The notes under the pieces: generated by a model | What the model was told of the DNA's origin: nothing | The model's database searches: none | What the model saw: only the letters and a program-made list of their open reading frames with translations | Assembly: GCF_001458415.1 (NCBI RefSeq) | Contig: NZ_CYSD01000012.1 | Location: 186,001-250,000, forward strand | From: Tritonibacter multivorans | Lineage (GTDB): Bacteria; Pseudomonadota; Alphaproteobacteria; Rhodobacterales; Rhodobacteraceae | Length of the DNA: 64,000 nucleotides | Reading direction: 5' to 3' | Program-made: the position numbers and the translations under genes | Shown: piece by piece, positions 26,836 to 36,474 of the stretch | Numbering within the stretch: the first letter of the stretch is position 1 | Layout of the letters: each line of letters starts with the position of its first letter

Positions 26836-27669
26836 TCAGGGGCAGCCAAGAGTGCCGCGTTCTGCCTCTGCGGTTTGGACGGCGGCGCTGCTGGGAAAAC
26901 GGACCGCCACCTCGGACAGGGTCACACAGGCCTGATCCACCTGATCCAGACGCCCCAATGCGGCCCCCAGTTCAAACAGCGCATCCGGTGCCTTGGGTCC
27001 AGTTGGCGCGGCGGTAAAAGCAGCAAGATAGGCGCGCGCGGCATCGCGGGTATTGCCCAGACCCTCCAGCGCTTTGCCACGCCCAAAATCCGCTTCAGGC
27101 CCCAAGGGGCTGCCGGGATAGGCAGATTGGAACGCCGCCAGTTTGTCCGCGGCCGCCTGATAGGACCCCGCCTCGAGATCCGCCTGCGCCGCTGCAAAAT
27201 CCGCCGCCTCCCCAACAGCCAGTTCGCTGCTGGTCGGGTCTGGTGCGGTCACTGTTTCGCCGTCCGCCACAGCAGCAGTGTCACCGCCCAGCGTGCTGGC
27301 TTCGCCAAGCAGTGTCACGTCACCGCCTTCAAGTTCGACCAGCCGAAACTCCAGATCGCCAATGCGGTTGGTGCCATCGCGCACCACATTCTGAATACGA
27401 ATATCCAGCTCTTCGGTCTGAGCGGTGAGGCGCTGAAGTTCTGCTTCAATAGCGCCCACCCGCTCCAGCACAGAGCCCCCGGCCAGCGTGCCTGTGGGCG
27501 AGCCAGTGGTCGACATTTCACGCTTCAGGCGTTGGATTTCCACATGCAGCACAGTCAGTTCCTGACGGATATCCGCCAGCGTCTGATCCTGCTGCTGCGC
27601 GAGGGCCGGAGACACCGCCGTCAGGAAACACAGGGCGGAAGCTGCCAGAACGGATCGAAAGCCCCCCAT
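26836..27669 (-). CDS. cpoB: Tol-Pal system protein CpoB (YbgF)
   Basis: Periplasmic coordinator of outer-membrane constriction and peptidoglycan synthesis in division. The 277-residue protein has a signal peptide (ending near LAQQ), a coiled-coil segment at about 28-90 used for trimerisation in the family, an acidic linker, and C-terminal TPR units from about 155 (FAAAQADLEAGSYQAAADKL). It starts 3 bp after pal and is certainly co-transcribed with it. Confidence 0.92.
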   Translation of the reverse strand: MGGFRSVLAASALCFLTAVSPALAQQQDQTLADIRQELTVLHVEIQRLKREMSTTGSPTGTLAGGSVLERVGAIEAELQRLTAQTEELDIRIQNVVRDGTNRIGDLEFRLVELEGGDVTLLGEASTLGGDTAAVADGETVTAPDPTSSELAVGEAADFAAAQADLEAGSYQAAADKLAAFQSAYPGSPLGPEADFGRGKALEGLGNTRDAARAYLAAFTAAPTGPKAPDALFELGAALGRLDQVDQACVTLSEVAVRFPSSAAVQTAEAERGTLGCP

Positions 27670-27672
27670 GGC

Positions 27673-28203
27673 TTAGCCCACCAGACCGCCAGCCAGCACA
27701 GTCACAGCGCGGCGGTTTTTAGAATAACAGGCCTCGGCCGAGCAGATCTCGATCGGGCGTTCTTTGCCAAAGGTCACCACCTGAATGCGGCTGCCTGCGA
27801 TGCCCTGCGAAATCAGATATTCCCGCGCTGCATTGGCGCGGCGAGCCCCCAGCGCAAGGTTGTATTCGCGGGTGCCCTGTTCGTCAGCATGGCCTTCGAT
27901 GGTGATGGTGTAGTCGGGGTTGGCCGTCAGCCAACGCGCCTGCCCCTGCAACACCGCCTGTGCGGCGGGGTTGATCGAGGATTGATCCACCTCAAACAGG
28001 ACCCGATCCCCGACAGTTTCACGGAAATACACCGGGCTGCTGGGATCAGCGGCCGCCCCAAGCGCCCCGGCGCCAGCGCCGTTTGCGCCAGCACCCGCGC
28101 CATTTGCACCGCTTTCCCAGGGTTTTGGGCCACATCCCGCCAGCGCCAGAGCCACTGCCGTCACAAGGATAATCTTCGAGGGGATAATCTTGGAACCGCT
28201 CAT
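27673..28203 (-). CDS. pal: Peptidoglycan-associated lipoprotein Pal
   Basis: Outer-membrane lipoprotein that ties the outer membrane to peptidoglycan in the Tol-Pal complex. The 176-residue precursor has a lipobox with Cys24 (LALAGC), a Gly/Ala/Asn-rich linker with repeated AGANGAG units at about 35-50, and an OmpA-like domain from about 60 (VLFEVDQSSINPAA, TIEGHADEQGTREYN, GARRANAAREYL). The repeated linker units are encoded by near-identical DNA at 28060-28115 and could vary in length between strains. Confidence 0.95.
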   Translation of the reverse strand: MSGSKIIPSKIILVTAVALALAGCGPKPWESGANGAGAGANGAGAGALGAAADPSSPVYFRETVGDRVLFEVDQSSINPAAQAVLQGQARWLTANPDYTITIEGHADEQGTREYNLALGARRANAAREYLISQGIAGSRIQVVTFGKERPIEICSAEACYSKNRRAVTVLAGGLVG

Positions 28204-28342
28204 TTAACCTGCCTCTTATCTGTTTGCCGCAATGGCTGCCGCCCCGCAGGGCCAATCCATCGCCGGGTTCACCCCGGCTGTTTCAAAAAAACTCTAGCAT
28301 AGTTCACCCCGAGGCACCAAGCGGCGCTCCGGGGCAGATTGA

Positions 28343-29707
28343 TCAGTTCTGCAACGGCGACCACGCCGGATCAGAGCCGCCCTCTGGCGTGCGCACCGGC
28401 TTGAGGTTCCGACCCGACACATCGACCGAATACAACAGTGCGCGGCCCGTCGGTCCCTGGGTTTCGCGGGTGAACATAATGACGCGGCCATTGGGGGACC
28501 AGGTGGGGCCTTCATCAAGGAACGACGCTGTCAGCAGGCGCTCTTCGCTGCCATCAGTGCGCATGACGCCGATGTGGAACCGGCCTGCGTTCTGTTTGGT
28601 GAAGGCTACAAAATCCCCGCGCGGCGACCAGACAGGCGTGCCATAGCGCCCGGACCCTTTGCTGATCCGTGTTGCTGGCCCACCCGATGCGGGCATCACA
28701 TAAAGCTGTGGCTTACCAGAGCGGTCGCTTTCAAAGACGATCTGACGGCCATCGGGCGAAAACGACGGCGCGGTCTCGATCGAGGGGGCCGATGTCAGGC
28801 GCTTGCGCGCACCGCTATCAATATCGAGCGTATAGAGGTCGGTATTGCCGCCCTCGGATTGGGAATAAACGACGGTCCGCCCGTCAGGCGCGAACCGCGG
28901 CGCAAAGCTCATTATGCCATCGCCCGCCGACAAGACACGCTGCTGCACCTGCCCCACATCCAGAACATGGATCTGCGGAAAGCCGCTTTCGTAGCTGGTA
29001 TACAGCACCCGATCCCCAGTGGGCGAAAACCGCGGCGCCAGTACAATCGCATTGGAATTGGTCAGATACTGAACATTCGCGCCGTCATAATCCATGATCG
29101 CGAGGCGTTTTTTGCGGTCGTTCTTGGGCCCGCTTTCGGACACGTAAACTACGCGGCTGTCGAAATAACCGCCCTCGCCGGTGATCTTGGAATAGATCAC
29201 ATCCGCCACTTTATGGGCGATGCGGCGCCAGCCATCCGTGCCTCCAACCAACTGCAGCCCGGCGCCGTCGATCTGTTTGCCGGCAAAGACGTCAAAGCCG
29301 CGGAACTTCACCTTGACCAGATTACCTTCGACCGCGACCTCACCTGTGATCAGCGCCTGCGCATTGATCGCTTTCCAATCCGTGTAGTTCACCGGAGCCG
29401 AGAAATCCGTGAGATTCGAGATATATGCCCCCTTGGGCACCTCGCGGAACAGGCCCGTGCCTGCCAGATCTTCGGCGATGACGCGCGAAATCTGGGCCGC
29501 AAACTGCGACGCGGCCGCATCTGCGGGGATAAAATCCGGCACCGCAAAGGGCAGCGGCTCAATCACACCATCGGTGATCTCAATGCGCAATGGGCCAGTT
29601 TGAGCCACAACGGCCCCAGGCGCTGTGGCGGCGACCAGCGACGCCATCGCCAGACCGACCACCGCAGCCTGTTTTACAAAACCCTGTCTAACCCAAGCTA
29701 ATGTCAT
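28343..29707 (-). CDS. tolB: Tol-Pal system beta-propeller protein TolB
   Basis: Periplasmic protein linking TolA and Pal. With the ATG at 29707 it has 454 residues: signal peptide ending near VVAQ, an N-terminal domain to about 165, and a six-bladed propeller with repeated motifs such as [45 protein letters not shown] and [14 protein letters not shown]. The frame is open for 29 more residues upstream, but these would precede the signal peptide. tolA ends 153 bp upstream. Confidence 0.95.
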   Translation of the reverse strand: MTLAWVRQGFVKQAAVVGLAMASLVAATAPGAVVAQTGPLRIEITDGVIEPLPFAVPDFIPADAAASQFAAQISRVIAEDLAGTGLFREVPKGAYISNLTDFSAPVNYTDWKAINAQALITGEVAVEGNLVKVKFRGFDVFAGKQIDGAGLQLVGGTDGWRRIAHKVADVIYSKITGEGGYFDSRVVYVSESGPKNDRKKRLAIMDYDGANVQYLTNSNAIVLAPRFSPTGDRVLYTSYESGFPQIHVLDVGQVQQRVLSAGDGIMSFAPRFAPDGRTVVYSQSEGGNTDLYTLDIDSGARKRLTSAPSIETAPSFSPDGRQIVFESDRSGKPQLYVMPASGGPATRISKGSGRYGTPVWSPRGDFVAFTKQNAGRFHIGVMRTDGSEERLLTASFLDEGPTWSPNGRVIMFTRETQGPTGRALLYSVDVSGRNLKPVRTPEGGSDPAWSPLQN

Positions 29708-29860
29708 CTGATCCGCGTCCTTTCCGGAGTGACCGCCTATTGGTCGTCGTTTGGTTAACACGCGTTTGCGCGCTTTGTGCAGGGGGAAGATCACAGCGCG
29801 ATGCCCCGCCTTATGAATTTTCTGACATGCGACACAATAATGTCCGCCTGCCCGTTTTTG

Positions 29861-31003
29861 TCATCGCAGCCGCATTTTGGCCGGGTTGAAGGTGATCTCC
29901 ACCTCTTTCCATTGCTGATACTTTTCTGTCGGCAAATCATAGCCCACGCGCCCGCCGCTGCGTGAACAGCGCAGAATAGCCCGGCGCGCCGCTGCAAAGG
30001 CTGTATTCGCAGAGGCCTGACTGCCGCCATCGAATGACAGCATGCGAATACTGCTGCTCTCTGGCATGCCGTTTTCCTGCAGCGACACGCCCACAACCAC
30101 CACAGTCCGCATGACTTCAGTCGATACAGTGCCAAGGTTCCAACACCCGGCGATCTGGCGACGCAGACCGTTTCGCTCCCCTTCGGTCAGCGGCGGCCCA
30201 GAGGGCACTGGGGCTTCGACCTCGCCCAGATTGGCAAGCGCATCCGAGATGGCTGAGCTCACATCCGCAGCGCGGGTATCTTCCGGCTCGGGCTGCGGCT
30301 CTGGTTGAGGCTCAGGCTGCGGGTCCGGGTCGGGCTGTGCGGCCAGATTGCGCGGACGCAGTCGCGGGCGCGGCGTGCTTTGCAGCACGGTCGGATTGTC
30401 GCTCTCGCTTTCTGCTTCGGTGACAATGCGGTCGCTGGCGGCCTCTTGCTGCGAGGCATCCTGTACCGGCTGGTTGGCTTCCGCGCCCGCGTCAGGGGTA
30501 ACCTCTTCCTGCGTCACATCCGCGATTTGGCTGTCTGGCTCTGGCGGCGCAATGGGTTCGGGGGCCACGCGATCATTTTCGCGCCCCACTTCTGGTTCGG
30601 CCAATTGCGGTGTTTCGCTCAGCGGCTCGGGCAAATCTGGCGGTGTCGGCGCCACGTCTGGCACCTCGGGCTCTGGTTCGGGCTCGGGTTGCACCACTTC
30701 GGGCTCAGGCTCTGGCGCCGGTGCAACAGGCGCAGGTTCAGGCCGCTGCGGGCGCGGCGCATCTTCCGGCGCCAGCTCTGGGGTCTCAACCGGGGTTTCT
30801 GCCGGGTCGCGCAGCACCGCCGGTTCAGGTGCGACCTCGGGGGCTGCGACCTGCGCGCTGAGCTGTGCAAACTCCTCAGCTGAAATAACGGATACATCCT
30901 GCACCGTGAATGGCAGCGGTTCAGACTGGAACGCGCCGCCAAACAGCGCCCAGGTCACCAGCGCGCCATGGCCAAGAAGTGAGATTTTGGTGCCGGTCTG
31001 CAC
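29861..31003 (-). CDS. tolA: Tol-Pal system protein TolA-like
   Basis: Inner-membrane protein that spans the periplasm and transmits the TolQR proton-driven force. The 380-residue protein has one N-terminal helix (about 8-25), a long Pro/Glu/Ala-rich stretch (about 55-250) and a C-terminal domain starting near 265 (NGLRRQIAGCWNLG), which carries the FDGGSQASANTAFAAARRAILRC region (read in shorter blocks). The middle is PE-repeat based, unlike the long helix of the E. coli protein, and its DNA contains repeated GGCTCTGG/GGGCTCGG units. Identity rests strongly on position between tolR and tolB. Confidence 0.88.
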   Translation of the reverse strand: MQTGTKISLLGHGALVTWALFGGAFQSEPLPFTVQDVSVISAEEFAQLSAQVAAPEVAPEPAVLRDPAETPVETPELAPEDAPRPQRPEPAPVAPAPEPEPEVVQPEPEPEPEVPDVAPTPPDLPEPLSETPQLAEPEVGRENDRVAPEPIAPPEPDSQIADVTQEEVTPDAGAEANQPVQDASQQEAASDRIVTEAESESDNPTVLQSTPRPRLRPRNLAAQPDPDPQPEPQPEPQPEPEDTRAADVSSAISDALANLGEVEAPVPSGPPLTEGERNGLRRQIAGCWNLGTVSTEVMRTVVVVGVSLQENGMPESSSIRMLSFDGGSQASANTAFAAARRAILRCSRSGGRVGYDLPTEKYQQWKEVEITFNPAKMRLR

Positions 31004-31009
31004 GGGCCC

Positions 31010-31501
31010 TTACCCATCGCTCGCGGGTTGGTCCCCGCCATCCAACGCAGGGCCGCCCGTGTCGGTGACAAGGCCCACATTGGCAAAACCGCCTGCATTC
31101 AGCGCGCCCATGACCTCCATCACCTGCGCATATGGAATGCTGCCATCCGCACGCAGGAACACCCGATCCGAGGCGCGTTCGCTTGCAATGGCCTGCAGAC
31201 GCGAAATCAGCTCTTCGCGCGGCACCGATGTGGTCATGATCTGAATGTCACCTTCTGCGGTCAATGTGACCGACAGCGGTTCTTCATCTTCGCCCGGCAA
31301 TGCGCCTGCTGCGGTTTTGGGCAGCTCGACCGGCACGCCCACCGTCATCAGCGGCGCCGCCACCATGAAGATGATCAACAGCACCAGCATCACGTCGACA
31401 AAGGGGGTGACGTTGATTTCGGCCATCGGCCGCGCCCGCGACCGGCGCCGACCGCGCCGTCTGCCGCCGCCTGTATCTTTGACCTGTACACCCGCGCCCA
31501 T
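31010..31501 (-). CDS. tolR: ExbD/TolR family protein TolR
   Basis: Proton-channel partner of TolQ in the inner membrane. The 163-residue protein has a basic Arg-rich cytoplasmic N terminus, a single helix with INVTPFVDVMLVLLIIFMV where Asp36 corresponds to the functional membrane aspartate, and a periplasmic domain ending in an acidic tail. It lies 3 bp after tolQ and 6 bp before tolA, so it belongs to one transcript. Confidence 0.95.
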   Translation of the reverse strand: MGAGVQVKDTGGGRRRGRRRSRARPMAEINVTPFVDVMLVLLIIFMVAAPLMTVGVPVELPKTAAGALPGEDEEPLSVTLTAEGDIQIMTTSVPREELISRLQAIASERASDRVFLRADGSIPYAQVMEVMGALNAGGFANVGLVTDTGGPALDGGDQPASDG

Positions 31502-31504
31502 CGA

Positions 31505-32200
31505 TCAGCCGTCCAGCTGGCGCGAGAAAATGGTGGCAAACTCATCAGCAAAGGCTTCATAGCCGCCAATGATCCGGTCACTGTCCGCGCTGAGCTTGTT
31601 GTAAAAGATCACCGCCGGGATCGCCGCCAGCAGGCCCAGACCTGTGGCCAGAAGCGCCTCGGCAATGCCCGGCGCCACCACGGCGAGGTTGGTATTCTGT
31701 GCCTCGGCGATTTCAATAAAGGCATTCATAATGCCCCAAACGGTCCCAAACAGACCGATAAACGGCGCGGTAGACCCGATGGTTGCAAGCACCTGCAGAC
31801 CGCTTTGCAGGCCTTCGCCTTCTTTGGCAATGGCCACATCCATCGACCGGTCAATTCGCGCCTGCGCGCCGGGGATCAGCATGCCGTCGGTGCGATGGCT
31901 GCGGCGCCATTCGGTCATGCCGGCGGCAAAAATACGTTCAGAGTGCCCCGCAGGTTCGGGTCCGATTTGGTCAAACAGCTCGTCCAGCGGATTGCCGGAC
32001 CAGAAGGAGCGGTCAAACTGCGCTGCTTCGCTGCGCGCCGACCGATAGGTCAGAAGTTTTTGGATAATAATCGCCCATGACCAGGCCGAGGCCCCCACAA
32101 GGATGATCATCACCAGCTTCACCGTGAGCGTCGCCCGCGCGAACAGCCCCCACATGGAGAAATCGATCTCCTGCGCCAATGCCAGAGTTTCTGCTTCCAT
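31505..32200 (-). CDS. tolQ: Tol-Pal system proton channel TolQ
   Basis: MotA/TolQ/ExbB family channel subunit, 231 residues, with three hydrophobic helices (about 15-40, 130-155 and 165-190) and the family segment STAPFIGLFGTVWGIMNAF. It powers TolA through the TolQR proton channel. The gene is 105 bp downstream of ybgC on the same strand and starts the tolQRA block. Confidence 0.96.
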   Translation of the reverse strand: MEAETLALAQEIDFSMWGLFARATLTVKLVMIILVGASAWSWAIIIQKLLTYRSARSEAAQFDRSFWSGNPLDELFDQIGPEPAGHSERIFAAGMTEWRRSHRTDGMLIPGAQARIDRSMDVAIAKEGEGLQSGLQVLATIGSTAPFIGLFGTVWGIMNAFIEIAEAQNTNLAVVAPGIAEALLATGLGLLAAIPAVIFYNKLSADSDRIIGGYEAFADEFATIFSRQLDG

Positions 32201-32305
32201 CTGCCTGCTCTTTGTTCCGCGCCGCGTGGTTCACGGCTTGTTTGCCCGGACGCTAGCCCAATTTGGACCCTCTTGCCAAGAAAACACCGCGTGAGCAGGA
32301 AAAAG

Positions 32306-32692
32306 TTAACGCAATGCGCGAACTTCTGCCGGAAGCTTTGCCGCCCGTTCGGTGTTGGTATCCATGCCGACAATGATCACTTTGGCTGCAAACAGCTCTT
32401 GGTCGCCGCGCATCACCCGCTGGTTCAGGATCAGCTTAACAGCCGCGACGCTTTCGACCTCGGTCAGAACGGTCAGCTGGTCGTCAAATTTTGCAGGCGC
32501 TTTGTAGTCTGCCTCGATCCGCACCACGACAAAGACATGGCCGCTTTCGCGCATGGCGTTCTGGTCGACGCCCAGCTCGCGCACCCATGCGCTGCGGGCG
32601 CGTTCAATGAAACGCAGGTAATTGGCGTGATAGACAATCCCGCCCATATCTGTGTCTTCGTAATAAACGGTGACCGGGAATTCATGTGTCAT
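32306..32692 (-). CDS. ybgC: Tol-Pal-associated acyl-CoA thioesterase YbgC
   Basis: Hotdog thioesterase, 128 residues, that is nearly always encoded ahead of tolQ. The active-site segment YYEDTDMGGIVYHANYL is intact, with Asp15 as the catalytic aspartate. Its start overlaps the stop of the upstream unknown gene (ATGA), pointing to coupling. It probably acts on short acyl or acyl-ACP substrates in phospholipid metabolism at the inner membrane. Confidence 0.94.
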   Translation of the reverse strand: MTHEFPVTVYYEDTDMGGIVYHANYLRFIERARSAWVRELGVDQNAMRESGHVFVVVRIEADYKAPAKFDDQLTVLTEVESVAAVKLILNQRVMRGDQELFAAKVIIVGMDTNTERAAKLPAEVRALR

Positions 32693-33354
32693 TGCTCGAC
32701 CTCCGGCGTCACAGGGGCCTGCAGGCGCGCGAACAGACGCAGCGCATGGCTGGCATCATCGGCCGAGGGTGGCATCATCCGGTCATAGGCCGCCGCAATC
32801 ACGCCAGCGATCTCGGGGCGCAGAATGGTTGCACCGGTGTCAGGCAGAACCGCCAGCGGCGAGGTGTCTGCAAAGGCCGCTTCGCCCCACATCAGCATGA
32901 TTTGCACCGCTTGCGTCAACGCCAGGGTTTCCGCAGGCAGCTCCGCCATCGGACCCTTCATCCGGAGGAAAACAAAAGCTGCCTGAATGGCGCCCTGATC
33001 GTCGAAACGAAAGGCCCGGTACTGACTCGCGTCAGCCTCTGACAGACGCGGCACAAGGGTTGGAAGCTCTGGGATCATCCGGTCCAGATCCGGCACCGTC
33101 AGCAGCTCTTCCCACTCGCGGAAGAAGAAAAACATCAGGTTTGACCCAAGCTCCGGGTCGGTTTCCGCCATCTGATGCCCTGCCAATGTCGCCACCGCCT
33201 CAATGGCGCCTTTGACCACAGCCAGCGTCTCGTCCTCGACACCGAACACGATCGGTGCAATCGGACGGCCCCAGCGGGCAAAGGCATAGCCCCCATCCGG
33301 GCGGGTAAACAGGCGGGTGATTTGCTCGGGCGTGAGGTTCACGGTGCTGGACAT
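32689..33354 (-). CDS. Hypothetical protein translationally coupled to ybgC
   Basis: 221-residue soluble-looking protein that I do not recognise. It has no signal peptide or membrane helix. Noticeable segments are ITRLFTRPDGGYAFARWGRP near the N terminus, IVFGVEDETL, SNLMFFFFREWEELL and a central QYRAFRFDDQGAIQAAFVFL. The ATG at 33354 has AGGAG eight bases upstream; the frame is open for 26 more codons. Its TGA overlaps the ybgC ATG, so it is expressed with the Tol-Pal genes and may belong to that process. Confidence 0.75.
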   Translation of the reverse strand: MSSTVNLTPEQITRLFTRPDGGYAFARWGRPIAPIVFGVEDETLAVVKGAIEAVATLAGHQMAETDPELGSNLMFFFFREWEELLTVPDLDRMIPELPTLVPRLSEADASQYRAFRFDDQGAIQAAFVFLRMKGPMAELPAETLALTQAVQIMLMWGEAAFADTSPLAVLPDTGATILRPEIAGVIAAAYDRMMPPSADDASHALRLFARLQAPVTPEVEQ

Positions 33355-33517
33355 GCAAGGCTCCTGCGGGTCTTTGGGGCAGTCTTGGGCGCTTAATGCC
33401 GCGCAACGGCCGCCGGGGCAAGAGGGAGGCATAGAAGGGTCGTGAGGTCAGCCAACACCCCTCAATACCCTGCCCCGACGCCAGCAGAAGGCCTGATAGG
33501 GCTGGAACGCACATCGC

Positions 33518-33820
33518 CTATTGATCAGAGGCCAGGTAAGCGCCCCATTTCCGCTCCAGCGCGGCGCCGGCGTCAATCCCCTGCCACCGGGCAAAGAGCA
33601 GCACAAAGCCCAAAAGATCGGCAACCTCATCCTCCAGATCCGCGCGGGTTCCCGTGCCTCGCCCCTGTCCTTGCAGCTTGAGGTAGGCGGATGTGACTTC
33701 GCCCAGCTCCTCGGTCATTTTGCCCAGATACCATGTGGCGTCGCGGTCAATGCCAAAGCGTTCAGCATATATGGCAGAGATCCGCTCTGCCAGATCGGCG
33801 AGGTCCTCAATATCGGCCAT
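33518..33820 (-). CDS. MazG-like nucleotide pyrophosphohydrolase domain protein
   Basis: 100-residue all-helical protein resembling the MazG/dUTPase-type NTP pyrophosphohydrolases. The metal-binding pattern is visible as KMTEELGEVTSAYLKL at about 34-49 and LEDEVADLLGFVLL at about 62-75, with acidic residues in E-x-x-E and E-x-x-D spacing. Such enzymes remove non-canonical or excess nucleoside triphosphates. It starts 11 bp after ruvB on the same strand, so it is likely co-expressed with ruvCAB. Confidence 0.8.
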   Translation of the reverse strand: MADIEDLADLAERISAIYAERFGIDRDATWYLGKMTEELGEVTSAYLKLQGQGRGTGTRADLEDEVADLLGFVLLFARWQGIDAGAALERKWGAYLASDQ

Positions 33821-33831
33821 GCCAGCCCCCT

Positions 33832-34863
33832 TTAAGTAAACAAATCGCTCTGGCTGCGCGGTGGTGCGATCCCCAGATGCGCCCAGGCCTTGGCGGCCAG
33901 CATCCGCCCGCGCGGGGTCCGCTGGATCAGGCCCTGTTGCAGAAGGTAGGGTTCGATCACCTCTTCCAGCGCATCGCGGCTTTCCGAGAGGGCTGCCGAA
34001 ATCGTCTCGATCCCCACCGGACCACCGCCGTAGTTTTCGGCAATCAACGCCAGATAACGCCGGTCGGCCCCATCAAGCCCTAGCTGATCCACGCCAAGCC
34101 GTGTAAGGGCCCCATCGGCCAGTTCCTGGGTGATCTTTCCATCGCCCTCCACCACCGCGAAGTCCACCACGCGGCGCAAGAGCCGTCCTGCGATCCTTGG
34201 GGTGCCGCGCGCGCGCCGCGCGATCTCTCGGGCGCCGGCGTCATCCGCTGGCGCGCCCAGTTTGCGGGCGTTGCGGCTGACGATCTGGAACAGCTCGTCC
34301 TCAGTATAGAATTGCAGCCGGGTCGGAATGCCGAACCGGTCGCGCAGCGGTGTGGTCAACAGCCCCATACGTGTTGTCGCGCCAACCAGCGTAAAGGGCT
34401 GCAATTCAATCCGAACGGTGCGCGCAGCCGGGCCTTCGCCGATCACCAGATCCAGCTCGAAATCCTCCATCGCGGGATAGAGCACTTCTTCCACGGCAGG
34501 GTTCAGGCGGTGGATCTCGTCGATGAACAGCACATCGCGTGCCTCGAGGTTGGTCAAGATCGCCGCCAGATCGCCCGCCTTGGCCAGAACAGGCCCCGAG
34601 GTCATGCGGAAATTCACACCCAGTTCGCGTGCGACAATCTGCGCCAGGGTGGTTTTCCCCAGACCGGGCGGGCCATGAAACAGCGTGTGGTCCATGGCCT
34701 CTGCCCGGCGGCGGGCGCTTTCGATAAAGACACGCAGGTTGGCGCGGGCCTCGGCCTGGCCGATAAAATCACCCAGCTCCTGCGGGCGCAGGGCGCGGTC
34801 ATTGTCACTGCCGCCATCTTCGGGCAGCGGGTCGGGGCGCAATGTGGGGTCGCTGTCGATCAT
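33832..34863 (-). CDS. ruvB: Holliday junction branch migration helicase RuvB
   Basis: Hexameric AAA motor of the RuvAB complex. The 343-residue protein has Walker A GPPGLGKT at 64-71, Walker [10 protein letters not shown], sensor 1 GATTRMG and the C-terminal winged-helix region with [13 protein letters not shown]. It starts 3 bp after the ruvA stop on the minus strand in a ruvC-ruvA-ruvB operon. Confidence 0.97.
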   Translation of the reverse strand: MIDSDPTLRPDPLPEDGGSDNDRALRPQELGDFIGQAEARANLRVFIESARRRAEAMDHTLFHGPPGLGKTTLAQIVARELGVNFRMTSGPVLAKAGDLAAILTNLEARDVLFIDEIHRLNPAVEEVLYPAMEDFELDLVIGEGPAARTVRIELQPFTLVGATTRMGLLTTPLRDRFGIPTRLQFYTEDELFQIVSRNARKLGAPADDAGAREIARRARGTPRIAGRLLRRVVDFAVVEGDGKITQELADGALTRLGVDQLGLDGADRRYLALIAENYGGGPVGIETISAALSESRDALEEVIEPYLLQQGLIQRTPRGRMLAAKAWAHLGIAPPRSQSDLFT

Positions 34864-34866
34864 CGC

Positions 34867-35550
34867 TTAGCCCTTCGGCGCCAGAAGGCGCAGGGCGGCG
34901 CGGATCAGTTCGGCTTCATTTGCATCCGGGTTGTCGCCCGCCGCCTCGGCCACGGCGGCGGCCGCATCTGACGGCCCATAGCCCAAATTCCCCAGCGCCG
35001 AAAGCGCCCCCGCAGAGGCCGCAGCTGCGCCAGACGGCTTCTTGGGCGCGGTTTTCTTTGTCGGCTTGGGCGCAGGATCCGCGGCCTCGATCACATCCAG
35101 ATCCGGCCCCTCCATCGCTTCGGTCACCGTGCCGCCCATGGCCATAACGCCGGGGGCCTTGTCCTTGAGGTCCAGCACAATGCGCTGCGCGGTTTTGGGT
35201 CCAACCCCTTTGGCGGCCTTCACGCTAGCCCAATCCCCCAGCGCAATGGCGCGGCTGACCCCATCAGGCCCCAGCGTGCCGAGGATCGCGAGCGACACCT
35301 TTGCGCCCACGCCTTGGACCGATGTCAGCAGGCGATGCCATTCTTTTTCCACCAATGAAGTAAAACCAAACAGCTGCATCAGGTCTTCGCGGACGACCAT
35401 ATCGGTATACAGCGACACCCCCTCGCCCACCGGCGGCAGGGTTGCCATGGTGCGGTCCGAGAGATAGACAATATAGCCCACGCCGCGCACGTCGATCAGC
35501 ACGTGATCCAGCGCCTTGTAATCCAGACGACCTGTCAGCTTACCGATCAT
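34867..35550 (-). CDS. ruvA: Holliday junction branch migration protein RuvA
   Basis: Holliday junction-binding subunit. With the ATG at 35550 it has 227 residues: OB domain from [10 protein letters not shown], helix-hairpin-helix regions around [17 protein letters not shown] and [18 protein letters not shown], a Lys/Ala-rich linker (about 150-170) and the C-terminal RuvB-interacting domain ([16 protein letters not shown]). The start overlaps the ruvC stop (ATGA). Confidence 0.96.
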   Translation of the reverse strand: MIGKLTGRLDYKALDHVLIDVRGVGYIVYLSDRTMATLPPVGEGVSLYTDMVVREDLMQLFGFTSLVEKEWHRLLTSVQGVGAKVSLAILGTLGPDGVSRAIALGDWASVKAAKGVGPKTAQRIVLDLKDKAPGVMAMGGTVTEAMEGPDLDVIEAADPAPKPTKKTAPKKPSGAAAASAGALSALGNLGYGPSDAAAAVAEAAGDNPDANEAELIRAALRLLAPKG

Positions 35551-36044
35551 GCGCGTTTCTCCTTCAGTTGCCGCTGTTGCGTTCCACCGTAATAGGCATG
35601 ACAGATTGCAATCGCCAGCGCATCTGCAGCGTCCGGCCCTTTGGGCTCGCAACCGGGCAGCTGCAGTTTCACCATGTGAAGGACCTGCTCTTTTTCAGCG
35701 TGGCCGACGCCCACCACTGTTTTCTTTACCCGGTTCGGAGCATATTCGCCCACCGGCAGGCCGGCCTTGGCCAGCGTCAGCAGCGCCACACCGCGCGCCT
35801 GCCCCAGTTTCAGGGTGCCCGCGCCATCTTTGTTCACAAAGGTCTGTTCGATCGCGGCCTGATCGGGCGCGTAGGCTTCGATGATTTCGGTGACCTGATT
35901 GTGCAATGACAAAAGCCGCTCGCCCAGATCATCGCCATCCGAGGTGCAATGGCCATTGGCCACATGGGACAACCGCGAGCCATTTGATTCGATGACACCC
36001 CAGCCGAGGGTCCGAAGCCCCGGGTCGATTCCCAATATTCGCAT
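35547..36044 (-). CDS. ruvC: Holliday junction resolvase RuvC
   Basis: Crossover-junction endonuclease, 165 residues. All four acidic catalytic residues are in place and fall at the same numbers as in E. coli: Asp7, Glu66, Asp138 and Asp141. It is the first gene of the ruvCAB run and is divergent from the DUF1127 gene across a 430-bp gap rich in inverted repeats. Confidence 0.97.
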   Translation of the reverse strand: MRILGIDPGLRTLGWGVIESNGSRLSHVANGHCTSDGDDLGERLLSLHNQVTEIIEAYAPDQAAIEQTFVNKDGAGTLKLGQARGVALLTLAKAGLPVGEYAPNRVKKTVVGVGHAEKEQVLHMVKLQLPGCEPKGPDAADALAIAICHAYYGGTQQRQLKEKRA

Positions 36045-36474
36045 TTTGTTCTCGCCGTTCTGCCCGTAACTGCCCGGTGCTTTGCTGTCAGTGGTCTATG
36101 TTTTCTCAGGCGCATTCAAAATGACGCGGGGAAAAAACCAGATTTTTTGTCTTTGCTGCTGCTTCCGCTCTAGCACAAAAGGCGAACATGTCAAATTGGC
36201 TTCGGCCGCCCCTTAACTTTCGCGCGCAAATTTTAAGCAGAAAGCGACACTTTCCTTTTTGCGCCAAGTCGCTTTTGGAACAGTTGGCGCAAAACCGGCT
36301 TAATATGTAAATCGCCCTTATTTTTAAGGCGATTTAGCTATGCACACTGATCATGGGACACTTGCAAAAATCCCCATTGCTCAGGTCGCCCTCCCATCCT
36401 AAATGCCGCAATACGCAAACACATTAGGTGTTGCGATGAAATTTTGACCCGTTTGAAAAAAGAGGAACGTGGAT
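36045..36474. promoter_or_regulatory. ruvC/DUF1127 divergent intergenic region with inverted repeats
   Basis: 430 bp without a recognised gene, AT-rich in its middle. It contains TTTTGCGCCAA (36257-36267) and TTGGCGCAAAA (36284-36294), a perfect 11-bp inverted repeat with a 16-nt spacer, and a second stem built from AAATCGCC (36309-36316) and GGCGATTT (36328-36335) plus an inner TTA/TAA. A small GAAAG/CTTTC pair precedes them near 36240. The arrangement fits operators for the divergent genes or a structured leader or small RNA. Confidence 0.55.
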
